Shown: positions 25,141-33,260 of the stretch, in pieces | How the letters are laid out: the number at the start of each line of letters is the position of its first letter | Position numbering within the stretch: the stretch's first letter is position 1 | Origin: Streptomyces neyagawaensis | Lineage (GTDB): Bacteria; Actinomycetota; Actinomycetes; Streptomycetales; Streptomycetaceae | Assembly (NCBI RefSeq): GCF_023516595.1 | Contig: NZ_JAMGBG010000001.1 | Coordinates: 124,001 to 188,000 of the forward strand | Length of the DNA: 64,000 bases | Direction: 5' to 3' | Notes under the pieces: generated by a model | The model's input: only the letters and a program-made list of their open reading frames with translations | What the model was told of the DNA's origin: nothing | Database searches by the model: none | Translations under genes and position numbers: made by a program

Positions 25141-25186
25141 CCGGATGCGGGTGACCGTCGCCGTACCGGGGGGTACGTTTCCTGGC

Positions 25187-26833
25187 ATGGCAGCCACGCA
25201 CGAAGTGACCAATCAGGTTCCGCCCCTGGTGGGCTATGACGTCTACGCCGCCGACCGGGTCCTGACGGAGGCCGTCGAGCGGCATGTGGCCCCGGACGTC
25301 CTCGACGAGGCCCGCGGTGAACTGTCGGGGCTCGGCCACACGGCCGGGTCGGCGCAGGTCCAGGAGTGGGGCAGGCTCGCCAACGAGAACCCGCCGAAGC
25401 TGCGCACCCACGACCGCTACGGCAACCGGATCGACGAGGTCGAGTTCCACCCGTCCTGGCACCGGCTGCTGGGCAAGGGCGTCTCGGCGGGGCTGACAGC
25501 CGCCTGGACACGGCCCTCCGGGCATGTCCGGCGCGCCGCCGGCTTCGTCGTCTGGACGCAGGTCGAGGCCGGCAACGGCTGCCCCCTGTCGATGACCCAC
25601 GCGGCGGTGCCGGCGCTGCGCACGGACCCGGCACTGGCCGCCGAGTGGGAGCCCAGGCTGACGTCGACGATCTACGACTGGGACCTGCGGCCCGCCGACC
25701 GGAAGGCCGGTGTGCTCTTCGGGATGGGCATGACGGAGAAGCAGGGCGGCAGCGACGTACGCGCCAACACGACCGAGGCCCGGCCGCTGGCCGAGGACGG
25801 GACGTACGAGCTGCGGGGCCACAAGTGGTTCTGCTCGGCGCCGATGTCCGACGGCTTCCTGGTGCTGGCGCAGGCGCCGGGCGGGCTGACCTGCTTCCTG
25901 GTGCCCCGGATGCTGGCGGACGGCACTCGCAACGTCTTCCGGATCCTGCGGCTGAAGGACAAGCTGGGCAACCGGTCGAACGCCTCCGGCGAGGTCGAGT
26001 TCGACGGGACGTGGGCGCGCCGGGTCGGCGACGAGGGCCGGGGCGTGCGCACGATCATCGAGATGGTGTCCGTCACCCGGCTGGACTGCGCGCTGGGCGC
26101 GGCCTCGCTGATGCGGCAGGCGGTGGCGCAGGCCACGCACCACTGCGCGTACCGGGAGGCGTTCGGCGGCAAGCTGATCGACAAACCGCTGATGCGGAAC
26201 GTTCTCGCCGACCTGGCGCTGGAGTCGGAGGCGGCGACGACGCTGGCGCTGCGCCTGGCGGCGGCGTACGACGCGGCGGAGGGACCGGACGGCGACGAGG
26301 GCGAGCGCGCGCTGCTGCGGCTCGCGGTGCCGGCCGCCAAGTACTGGGTGACCAAACGCTGTACGGCCACGGTGACGGAGGCCTCGGAGTGCCTCGGCGG
26401 CAACGGCTACGTCGAGGAGTCGGGCATGCCCCGGCTGCTGCGGGAGTCGCCGCTCAACTCGATCTGGGAGGGCGCCGGGAACGTCCAGGCGCTGGACGTG
26501 CTGCGTGCCCTGCAGCGGGAACCCCGGGCGTTCGACGCGTACTTGAGGGAGGTGGGCCGGGCCCGTGGCGCCGACCACCGCCTCGACGGGGCGATCAAGA
26601 ACCTGCTGACCGAACTCGCCGACCTCAACGGCGTCGAGGCCCGCGCCCGCCGGCTCGTGGAGCGCCTCGCCCTGGTCCTCCAGGGGGCCCTCCTCGTCCA
26701 GTACGCGCCGCCGGCGGTCGCGGACGCGTTCTGCGCGTCCCGTCTGGGCGGCGACTGGGGCGCGGCCTTCGGCACCCTGCCCCACACGCTGGACCTGGGC
26801 TCGGTGGTGGAGCGGGCCCGGCCGGTGGGCTGA
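25187..26833 (+). CDS. AidB-like acyl-CoA dehydrogenase family protein
   Basis: 548 residues from ATG 25187. The start MAATHEVTNQVPPLVGYDVYAAD and the motifs KLRTHDRYGNRIDEVEFHP, GMGMTEKQGGSDVRAN and SECLGGNGYVEESGMPRLLRESPLNSIWEGAGN are those of the AidB subgroup of FAD acyl-CoA dehydrogenases. E. coli AidB is induced by alkylation and binds DNA; whether this protein oxidises a thioester or protects DNA is unknown. The family catalytic-base region (near WEGAGN) is intact. It is not obviously part of the Dap operon, from which the repeat island separates it. Confidence 0.92.
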   Translation: MAATHEVTNQVPPLVGYDVYAADRVLTEAVERHVAPDVLDEARGELSGLGHTAGSAQVQEWGRLANENPPKLRTHDRYGNRIDEVEFHPSWHRLLGKGVSAGLTAAWTRPSGHVRRAAGFVVWTQVEAGNGCPLSMTHAAVPALRTDPALAAEWEPRLTSTIYDWDLRPADRKAGVLFGMGMTEKQGGSDVRANTTEARPLAEDGTYELRGHKWFCSAPMSDGFLVLAQAPGGLTCFLVPRMLADGTRNVFRILRLKDKLGNRSNASGEVEFDGTWARRVGDEGRGVRTIIEMVSVTRLDCALGAASLMRQAVAQATHHCAYREAFGGKLIDKPLMRNVLADLALESEAATTLALRLAAAYDAAEGPDGDEGERALLRLAVPAAKYWVTKRCTATVTEASECLGGNGYVEESGMPRLLRESPLNSIWEGAGNVQALDVLRALQREPRAFDAYLREVGRARGADHRLDGAIKNLLTELADLNGVEARARRLVERLALVLQGALLVQYAPPAVADAFCASRLGGDWGAAFGTLPHTLDLGSVVERARPVG

Positions 26834-27144
26834 GCCCCACCGGGCGGGGCCCCCTTTCGAGTGGCGCGGAGGTGGTGCTGCGCCGACACGGCACCACCCC
26901 CGCGTTCGGGCCCCTGCGAGCGGAGCACACGCGCCGCACCGGGCGGCGTTGAACAAGTTTCAAGCAGGGCCAGGCCGTCCGCCAGGGTTGCAGGGGGTTG
27001 CAACTCGTCGGCGCTCTGTGGCCGGAGTGAGCCCCTCCGTGGGTGAAGAACGGCAGACTGGGACCCCGTAGTCAACGCCGGTCACGCAGGCCCGGACTCC
27101 GTCGGCCCTCCCGGGCGGGGAGGCGGCCCTGCCGGGAGGAACGA
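26834..27144. promoter_or_regulatory. intergenic region with two short dyads
   Basis: This 311-bp region lies between the AidB-like gene and the GAF regulator. It holds TTGAA-n5-TTCAA at 26949-26963 and the perfect palindrome GTTGCAAC at 26997-27004, preceded 10 bases earlier by a second GTTGCA. These are the only structured signals seen and may be operators for the downstream regulator gene. Confidence 0.35.
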
Positions 27145-28479
27145 GTGCCGCACTCGCCGATGGAAGTCACGCGGCTCACCGCCACGGACGCCGCCCGGGC
27201 GGCACGGGTGCTCGGCGAGGTCCGTGCCTCCGCCCTCGCCGGACGGCGTCCGAAGCCCTCCCCCAGCCCGGTGATCAGGGAGTCCTGGAGCCGCATGCTG
27301 CGCAGCGGGATGGATCCCGACCACGACTTCCGGGCCGACCTGCTGAGCCGGGACGAGGTGGAGCGCCGCCGCCAGACCTCTCCCCTGCGGCATGTACTGC
27401 CGGTGCTGCGCGAGGGGTTGCTGTCCCTGGCGGACACCGCGCAGCACATCATGATGGTCGCGGACGCGGACGCCCGGGTGCTGTGGCGGGAGGGCAGTAC
27501 GGCGGTGCTCCGCAAGGCCGACGGGCAGGGCCTCGGGGTCGGCGCGGACCTGCGGGAGGAGACGGTCGGCACGAACGGGGTGGGCACGCCCCTGGTGGTC
27601 CGCCGCCCCGTCCAGGTTTTCGCCTCCGAGCACTTCGTGCGGGCCCTGCACTCCTGGACCTGCACCGGGGCGCCCATCACCGACCCGCGCGACGGCAGGC
27701 TCCTCGGTTCGGTCGACATCAGCGGCCCCCTGGAGACCCTGCACCCCGCGACGCTGGCACTGGTCGACGCGGTCGCCAAGCTGGCCCAGTCCCGGCTGCG
27801 CGACCTGCACCTCGCCTCATTGGAACAACTACGGGCGGTGGCGGCCCCGGTGCTGGCCCGGATCGGCGGCCCGGCGGTCGCCGTGGACCGGGACGGCTGG
27901 ACGGCGGCGGTGACGGGCATGCCGTACACCGGCCGCCTCGCCCTGCCCAAGTCCCTGTCGCCGGGCCGCCGCTGGCTGCCCGCGCTGGGACTGTGCACGG
28001 TCGAGCCGCTCTCCGCCGGCTGGCTGATACGGCCCACCGCGGACCCCGCGCCCGCCCCTACGGCCACCCGGATCAGCCTCGACGTCTCCCACCCGCGCCG
28101 CTGGACCGTCACCGTCTGCGGCTCCGCCGGCTCCTGGACGCATGAGTTGAGCCCCCGTCACGCCGAACTCCTGTATCTCCTCGCCCTCCACCGCGGCGGC
28201 CGCAGCGCCTCCGCCCTCGCCGACGACATGTTCGGCGACCCCGCCCGCACGGTCACCGTCCGCGCCGAGATGTCCCGCGTACGCCGCTACCTGGGCGCCT
28301 ACCTCGACCACCGCCCTTACCGCTTCACGGAACGAGCCGACGTCGAGGTGCACCTCCCGGACAGCCCCCTCGATCTGCTGCCGCATTCGGTGGCGCCGGG
28401 GGTGGTGCGGGCCAGGGGGGCGGCGCCGGGCGGACAGGCGTGGACGGAAGGGCCGTTGGGGCACGGGGAACAGTCCTAG
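27145..28479 (+). CDS. GAF-domain transcriptional regulator
   Basis: 444 residues from GTG 27145; GGGAGGA ends 4 bases upstream. The layout resembles the N-terminal part of AcoR-like activators: a helical start (VIRESWSRMLRSGMDP), then a GAF sensor (about 95-230) with LREETVGTNGVGTPLV and TCTGAPITDPRDGRLLGSVDISG. Instead of the AAA+ sigma54 module, the C-terminal part (about 330-425) looks like a winged helix (LSPRHAELLYLLALHRGGRSASALADDMFG), followed by a Pro/Gly tail. Streptomyces lacks sigma54, so this domain swap makes sense. Targets are unknown; aldehyde or alcohol catabolism genes are common partners but none is adjacent. Confidence 0.85.
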   Translation: MPHSPMEVTRLTATDAARAARVLGEVRASALAGRRPKPSPSPVIRESWSRMLRSGMDPDHDFRADLLSRDEVERRRQTSPLRHVLPVLREGLLSLADTAQHIMMVADADARVLWREGSTAVLRKADGQGLGVGADLREETVGTNGVGTPLVVRRPVQVFASEHFVRALHSWTCTGAPITDPRDGRLLGSVDISGPLETLHPATLALVDAVAKLAQSRLRDLHLASLEQLRAVAAPVLARIGGPAVAVDRDGWTAAVTGMPYTGRLALPKSLSPGRRWLPALGLCTVEPLSAGWLIRPTADPAPAPTATRISLDVSHPRRWTVTVCGSAGSWTHELSPRHAELLYLLALHRGGRSASALADDMFGDPARTVTVRAEMSRVRRYLGAYLDHRPYRFTERADVEVHLPDSPLDLLPHSVAPGVVRARGAAPGGQAWTEGPLGHGEQS

Positions 28480-28814
28480 ACCGGCGTTGGGCCAGGCTGG
28501 GAACGGGAGCGACGCGGTATGGAACAGGGGCCTGGTATGGGCAACGTGGTGAGCGGACGGAACAAGTCTCCGCGCCGCCCTCTCCCTGGTCCCCCGCGCC
28601 GACCCCTGACCGGCCACCCCTGCTCCGCGTCAAACCTCCCGCAACCCTCCCCCGGTGAACGGATCATGGCCCCCGGGTGAGGGATCTCCCTGTATTTCCC
28701 GCGTCCTCGGCGTGACACGTGCCCCACTGCCGTAGCATCCCTTCCAGGCCACCCCACCTGTCTCTCCGTCAAGGTTTCGCTCGCAGGAGGCAGTTGGCCG
28801 ACCGGGAGGTTGTG
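28480..28814. promoter_or_regulatory. intergenic region upstream of the secreted protein
   Basis: This 335-bp region has no supported gene. The only promoter-like pair I see is GTGACA (28712-28717) and TAGCAT (28733-28738), 15 bases apart and about 75 bases before the start codon, which is weak. The remainder is C-rich and unstructured. Confidence 0.3.
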
Positions 28815-30155
28815 ATGAAGCATCGCGGTAGGCACCGACGGCGCAGAAGGGGGCGTGCGCTGCGCGCTTCCCTCGCGGGGACCGCGCTGGCGCTCACGGC
28901 GGCGGCCACTCTGATCAGCACGTCCCAGGCTGCGGGCGGGAAGACGCCGGGCGGTCTGTCGGCGGTCGGTTCGGCCGCCGAGCTGCGCGCGCTCCGCCTC
29001 AAGGAGAACCTCACCGACCGGACCGCGCTGGAGACCCTCACGACCGGGATGGGCGGCCGGGTCGGCGTCGACGAGGTGCTGCGCAGCGCCAACCACCGGA
29101 TGCGGGAGCAGGGCGACTGCTTCGTCACCGAGAAGGGCGTCCTGCCGCTCACGCCGAAGGCCGCGCGGGCGTACTGCTGGGAGGCCCCGGACGCGGTCGA
29201 CGACCGGTGGCGGCCCCAGTCGGTCACCACGTCCCGCGACAACAAGGTCATCGTGTCCGGCTGGACCCACGCCGGCACCACCGCCGGCGAGGAGGGGCTC
29301 GCCCGGGTCGCCTTCGTCGACGCGAGCGACCCGTCGGACCTGAAGTACCGCTGGGTGCTGCTCGTCGTACCGCAGGCCGACGGCAAGGGGCTGAAGGCGG
29401 TGCGTTCCCAACTCGGCGGCATGGCCTGGTACGAGAACAAGTTGATCGTCACCGCCCGGAACCCGCAGAACAGCGGGTACCGCGACGACTCCCTCTTCGT
29501 CTTCGACCTCGACCGCTTCCTCCGCGCCGACGTCACCGACAGCGACGCGATCGGCAAGGTCGAGGGGGGCTTCTCCGCCCACCACTACCGGTATGTGCTG
29601 CCCGCGGTCGCCTCCTACAGCCCCGCCTCGGGCGACGCCTGCGACGCGCACGGCAACGAAGGCGTGCCCTGTCTCTCCTCCGTGTCGCTCGACCGGACGT
29701 CGACGCCGCCGAGCGTCGTCGCGAACGAGTCGTTCGCTACGGGCAGCGGGACGGCGGCCCGCGTGTGGCGGTACGACCTCGACACCGTCTCCGACCGGGC
29801 GGGGCTGCTCGGCGCCACCGGGCGGCAGGGCGAGGTCGAGGCCGACGAGGCGTACGAGACGAAGGCCACCCATGTCCGGGGCGTCCTCTCCCACGACGGC
29901 GACTGGTACGTGAGCCAGGCCGCAGCGAAGCAGGGGCGGCACGGCACGGTGTGGCGGCAGGACGAGAACCGGGCCCGCGCCGCCAGCTGCACGAACGGCA
30001 CCTCGGAGCACCAGTCGTACGCCTGCTGGGGGCTGCACGGCGGGCCCCTCTCCTACTCCCCCGAGACCGGCGAACTGTGGACGCTCACCGCTCCCATCCC
30101 GGAGCGGGTGCTGTACGCGGTGAAGCTGTCCGACGTCGAGCGCGCCCTGGACTAG
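28815..30155 (+). CDS. secreted protein of unknown function, beta-propeller-like
   Basis: 446 residues from ATG 28815 with GGGAGG 5 bases upstream. The N-terminus is very basic (MKHRGRHRRRRRGRALR), followed by a hydrophobic core and an AxA-type site near STSQAAGG, a Sec signal peptide with a long n-region. The mature part contains repeated blocks with Trp/Tyr-Gly-Asp patterns (VIVSGWTHAG, LIVTARNPQ, THVRGVLSHDGDWYVSQ, SPETGELWTLTAPIPERVLYAVKL), suggesting a beta-propeller, and four or more Cys likely forming disulfides. No active site is recognised. Its last 71 bases overlap the 3' end of the convergent MFS gene. Confidence 0.8.
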   Translation: MKHRGRHRRRRRGRALRASLAGTALALTAAATLISTSQAAGGKTPGGLSAVGSAAELRALRLKENLTDRTALETLTTGMGGRVGVDEVLRSANHRMREQGDCFVTEKGVLPLTPKAARAYCWEAPDAVDDRWRPQSVTTSRDNKVIVSGWTHAGTTAGEEGLARVAFVDASDPSDLKYRWVLLVVPQADGKGLKAVRSQLGGMAWYENKLIVTARNPQNSGYRDDSLFVFDLDRFLRADVTDSDAIGKVEGGFSAHHYRYVLPAVASYSPASGDACDAHGNEGVPCLSSVSLDRTSTPPSVVANESFATGSGTAARVWRYDLDTVSDRAGLLGATGRQGEVEADEAYETKATHVRGVLSHDGDWYVSQAAAKQGRHGTVWRQDENRARAASCTNGTSEHQSYACWGLHGGPLSYSPETGELWTLTAPIPERVLYAVKLSDVERALD

Positions 30156-31569
30156 CGGCACGAGGAGCCGGCCCCTCAGTCACCTCCTTCTTCGACCGTG
30201 ACACCTGGGCCACGAGGAGGAGCAGGATGCCGCAGGCGGCGACCAGGAGCCAGCCCGGGCGGGACGCGTGCGCGAGTTCCGCCGGGCCGGCATCGGTGAC
30301 CAGGCCACCGGCGAGCGCGATACCGAGGGCGGAGCCGAGTTGCCGTGCCGTGGAGGTGATCGCCCCCGCCACCCCGGCGCGGGCGGGGGGCAGTCCGTTG
30401 ACGGCGGTGTTGGTGAGCGGGGCGTTGGCGAAGCCGAACCCGATGCCGATGAACGCGTACGCGGTCAGCAGCAGGAGCACGCTCGTGTGCGGGGTGAGCC
30501 GCACCAGGCAGAGCCCGCCGACCGTGATGAACCCGCCTGCCAGCAGCAGCGGCGGCCGCGGTCCCGTGCGGCCGACCAGGCGGCCCGCCCACGGGGCGCA
30601 GACGGTCGCTCCGACGGCCAGGGGCAGGGTCGCGACGCCCGCGGCCAGCGGCGTCCATCCCCGGGTGTGCTGCGAGTAGAGGGTGTTCAGCAGCAGCGTC
30701 GTGCTCAGCGCGACGAAGACCGCGACCGCGCCCACGACGGCACCGCTGAACACCGGGCGCCCGAAGAGGCGCAGATCCATGAGCGGCTCACGTCGGCGGG
30801 ACTCGACCCGCACGAGAGCGGCCGCGGCCGCGGCGCCGCACGCGTAGCCCGTCAGGGCCGCGGGCGATGTCCAGCCGATGCGCGGCCCTTCGATCAGGAC
30901 GCCGACGACGACGGCGAGGGCCACCATCAGCAGGAGTTGGCCCGGCAGGTCGAGCCGGCGGGCCCGCGTGGCCCGGGACTCCGGCACGAACACGGCGCTG
31001 AGCAGCAGGGCGGCGGCGATGACGGGCGCATTGATCCAGAACAGGGCCCGCCAGTCGAGATGCGCGAGCAGCGCGCCGCCCGTCACGGGTCCGGCGGCCA
31101 TGCTCAGCCCGAACACCGATGCCCAGACGCCGATCGCCTGCGCCCGTTCCCTCGGGTCCGGCATCGCGTTCACCACGATCGCGAGCGCCACGGGGCTGAG
31201 CATCGAGGCGCCGACGCCCTGGAGGGCGCGGGCCGCGACGAGTACGTCGGCCGAGGGGGCGAGCGCGCAGAGCAGTGAGGCCGCGCCGAACACGGCCAGC
31301 CCGCTCTGGAACACCCGGCGGCGTCCGAAGCGGTCCGCCAGCGCGCCGGAGGAGATCAGGAGACTGGCGAGGACGAGGGTGTAGGCGTCGACGATCCATT
31401 CGAGACGGCGGGTGTCGGCGTCCAGGCCACGCCCGATGGCCGGCAGACCGACGTTGACGATGGTGGTGTCGAGGCCCACCAGGAACATGCTCAGACAGCA
31501 GACGGCCAGGACCGTCCAGCGTCCGCGCGCGCCGAGGGTGGGGGGAGCGGGGTGGGTCGTCGCGGTCAC
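30085..31569 (-). CDS. MFS drug exporter, DHA2-like (14 TM)
   Basis: 494 residues from GTG 31569 with GGAGG 7 bases upstream. Many hydrophobic segments in the EmrB/QacA pattern are visible. Motif A-like SGALADRFGRRRVFQ, motif D1-like LDTTIVNVGLPAIG in TM1, and motif C-like GPVTGGALLAHLDWRALFWIN in TM5 identify a proton-driven multidrug exporter. It is divergent from the XRE-cupin regulator at 31666, with the operator-like dyad 31639-31657 between them, so substrate-induced derepression is likely. The C-terminal 71 bases run antisense into the end of the secreted-protein gene, an unusual coding overlap. Confidence 0.93.
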   Translation of the reverse strand: MTATTHPAPPTLGARGRWTVLAVCCLSMFLVGLDTTIVNVGLPAIGRGLDADTRRLEWIVDAYTLVLASLLISSGALADRFGRRRVFQSGLAVFGAASLLCALAPSADVLVAARALQGVGASMLSPVALAIVVNAMPDPRERAQAIGVWASVFGLSMAAGPVTGGALLAHLDWRALFWINAPVIAAALLLSAVFVPESRATRARRLDLPGQLLLMVALAVVVGVLIEGPRIGWTSPAALTGYACGAAAAAALVRVESRRREPLMDLRLFGRPVFSGAVVGAVAVFVALSTTLLLNTLYSQHTRGWTPLAAGVATLPLAVGATVCAPWAGRLVGRTGPRPPLLLAGGFITVGGLCLVRLTPHTSVLLLLTAYAFIGIGFGFANAPLTNTAVNGLPPARAGVAGAITSTARQLGSALGIALAGGLVTDAGPAELAHASRPGWLLVAACGILLLLVAQVSRSKKEVTEGPAPRAASPGRARRRTASPRTAPAPGWER

Positions 31570-31638
31570 GGGCCGCCTCCGAGGTCGGGGAACAGGGCCC
31601 GGCAAGGCTCGGCCCGAGCGGCGGCCGGGGCCCAGCGT

Positions 31639-31657
31639 TTTTGCGGACACCGCAAAA
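31639..31657. promoter_or_regulatory. operator for the MFS/XRE-cupin divergent pair
   Basis: Perfect 8-bp arms TTTTGCGG and CCGCAAAA around a 3-base spacer (ACA). The dyad ends 8 bases before the XRE-cupin start codon and is 70 bases from the MFS start. Its position suits autorepression plus control of the exporter. Confidence 0.75.
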
Positions 31658-31665
31658 CTGGGGCC

Positions 31666-32316
31666 ATGAACAGCACAGGATCCGGCGGCGCGCGGCTGGA
31701 GCAGATCCTCGACGGCATCGGGCCCCGGCTGCGCGGGCTGCGCCGGGACCGGGGGCTCACCCTGGAGGCACTCGCGGCCACGACCGGGATCTCCGTCAGC
31801 ACGCTGTCCCGGGTGGAGTCGGGCAGGCGGCGTCCGACGCTGGACCTGCTCATCCCGCTGGCGCAGGCCCACCGCGTCAGCCTCGACCAGTTGGTGGCGG
31901 CGCCCGCCAGCGGTGACCCCCGGGTGCACCTCCGGCCCGTGCGCAAGGGGCGCGGAAGCGTTCTGGTGCCGTTGACGCAGTACCCGGGCCGTGTGCAGGT
32001 CTTCAAGCAGGTGCTGGCACCCCGCCCGCCGGAACTGGTGACCCACGAGGGCTACGAATGGCTCTATGTCCTCGCCGGCCGGCTCCAGGTCGTCCTCGGA
32101 GAGCGGGACTTCACGCTGCGGCCCGGCGAGGTGGCCGAGTTCGACACCACCGAGCCCCACTGGTTCGGCCCCGCGGACTCGCACCCCGTGGAGATCCTGC
32201 ATCTGTTCGGCCCACGAGGCGACCAGGCCGTCGTCCGTACCGGACCGTCCACCACCGACCCCGCTCCACCGTCCACCAGCGACCCCGCGGCCTTGGTCGC
32301 GGGCCGGCCCGCGTGA
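31666..32316 (+). CDS. XRE-family regulator with cupin sensor domain
   Basis: 216 residues from ATG 31666. Residues about 12-70 are a lambda-repressor-type helix-turn-helix (LRGLRRDRGLTLEALAATTGISVSTLSRVESGRRRP). Residues about 105-190 are a small cupin (HEGYEWLYVLAGRLQVVLGERDF, then LRPGEVAEFDTTEPHWFG) that should bind a small ligand; the C-terminus is Pro/Thr-rich. This two-domain layout is typical of regulators of adjacent exporters or catabolic genes. It is divergent from the MFS exporter and 12 bp upstream of a GNAT gene that may be co-transcribed. Confidence 0.92.
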   Translation: MNSTGSGGARLEQILDGIGPRLRGLRRDRGLTLEALAATTGISVSTLSRVESGRRRPTLDLLIPLAQAHRVSLDQLVAAPASGDPRVHLRPVRKGRGSVLVPLTQYPGRVQVFKQVLAPRPPELVTHEGYEWLYVLAGRLQVVLGERDFTLRPGEVAEFDTTEPHWFGPADSHPVEILHLFGPRGDQAVVRTGPSTTDPAPPSTSDPAALVAGRPA

Positions 32317-32328
32317 TTCCCTGGCCGT

Positions 32329-32913
32329 ATGAGCAGCCGTAGCACCGTCACCACCTGGTCCCTGGAGCAGACGTCCCCGGGCGACCTCCTGCCCGCCGCC
32401 GCCCCCGAGGGCGACGACGTCCGCATAGTCCGCGCCGAGGTGCCCTCCCCCGAGTTCAGCCGCTTCCTGTACGCGTCCGTCGGCGGCGACATCCTGTGGA
32501 TCGACCGGCTGTCGTGGTCGTACGCCCAGTGGGAGGATCAGCTTCGGCGGCCCGGCGTGGAGACCTGGGTCGTGTACGACCGGGGCACGCCCGCCGGGTA
32601 TGTGGAGTTGGAGCCGCAGGACGGCGGGGCCGTGGAAATCGTGTACTTCGGGCTCATCCCGGCCTTCCGTGGGCGGCGCATCGGCGGGCATCTCCTGTCG
32701 TACGGCACGGCGCGGGCCTGGGACCTCGCCGAGCGGTGGCCGGCGCTGCCGCCGACGAAGCGGGTGTGGCTGCATACGTGCAGCAGGGACGGCGAGCACG
32801 CGATGGCGAACTACGAGCGGCGCGGGTTCAGGCTGTTCGACACCAAGGTGACGGAGGAGGCGGACGTGGCCGCGCCGGGGCCCTGGCCGGGCGCACTGAC
32901 CCGGACGTCATGA
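32329..32913 (+). CDS. GNAT-family N-acetyltransferase
   Basis: 194 residues. The GNAT fold is visible from about residue 60, with the acetyl-CoA loop in IVYFGLIPAFRGRRIGGHLLSYGTARAWDL (R-G-R-R-I-G-G near 113-119). The late strand MANYERRGFRLFDTK is also typical. The acyl acceptor is unknown. It begins 12 bases after the XRE-cupin regulator stop and may be in the same transcript, which suggests modification of the exported or sensed compound. The region after its stop holds the promoter of the sulfur operon. Confidence 0.9.
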   Translation: MSSRSTVTTWSLEQTSPGDLLPAAAPEGDDVRIVRAEVPSPEFSRFLYASVGGDILWIDRLSWSYAQWEDQLRRPGVETWVVYDRGTPAGYVELEPQDGGAVEIVYFGLIPAFRGRRIGGHLLSYGTARAWDLAERWPALPPTKRVWLHTCSRDGEHAMANYERRGFRLFDTKVTEEADVAAPGPWPGALTRTS

Positions 32914-32926
32914 CCCACATCACATC

Positions 32927-32943
32927 GTCTCGCGATGCGAGAC
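32927..32943. promoter_or_regulatory. 17-bp dyad upstream of the sulfur operon leader
   Basis: GTCTCGC-gat-GCGAGAC is a perfect 7-bp inverted repeat. It lies 14 bases after the GNAT stop and 63 bases before the leader peptide start. It could be a transcription-factor site for the sulfur operon or a terminator for the GNAT; the lack of a T-run and the promoter-like distance favour an operator. Confidence 0.5.
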
Positions 32944-33005
32944 ATCCCTGTCCGACATGTGGATGAAGGTGGACTCGGTCTAAAGAGCCGTGACACGCTT
33001 CCGTC

Positions 33006-33089
33006 ATGTCTGGAACTGGAATTGCCTTGGTGAGTCGGCGGCACGTCGACCTCGGCCGCATGTCCAGCGCCATCTGTCCGGTGAGCTGA
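33006..33089 (+). CDS. cysteine-type leader peptide of the sulfur operon
   Basis: A 27-residue ORF starting at ATG 33006: MSGTGIALVSRRHVDLGRMS, then SAICPVS and TGA at 33087-33089. I recognise the S-R-R-H-V-D-L-G-R core with a C-terminal Cys-Pro as the actinobacterial leader peptide commonly found before cysteine and sulfur assimilation operons. The single Cys uses TGT, the rarer Cys codon here. Ribosome slowing at Cys-Pro when Cys-tRNA is short would couple translation to the folding of the RNA just downstream (33092-33120). It ends 171 bases before the sulfite reductase start. Confidence 0.85.
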   Translation: MSGTGIALVSRRHVDLGRMSSAICPVS

Positions 33090-33091
33090 CG

Positions 33092-33120
33092 CCCCGACCG
33101 CGAGGGGTCGCCACGACCCC
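33092..33120 (+). promoter_or_regulatory. putative attenuator with mutually exclusive hairpins
   Basis: Three adjacent segments can pair in two ways: CGACC (33095-33099) with GGTCG (33106-33110), or GGGGTCG (33104-33110) with CGACCCC (33114-33120). The second hairpin is a perfect 7-bp stem with a CCA loop. Segment one begins within 10 bases of the leader stop codon, so a ribosome paused at the leader's Cys codon could change which hairpin forms. Confidence 0.5.
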
Positions 33121-33260
33121 GGGCAACAGCGCCGCACCCCCTCCTCTGTTTCGGCCAGCGCAAAGACGCGCAGGCGCCGCACACCGCTGCCGGTGTGCCC
33201 GCATGTGCGCGTACGCGCAGGTCAGAGCCGCTTACCGACTTGTCCGAAGGACGTAGAACC

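Noticed and set aside
24731..25154. Long overlapping open frames on both strands in the repeat island
   Set aside because: They exist only because stop codons are rare in GC-rich repeats; the translations are Gly/Pro/Ala/Arg repeats and no frame shows normal codon bias.
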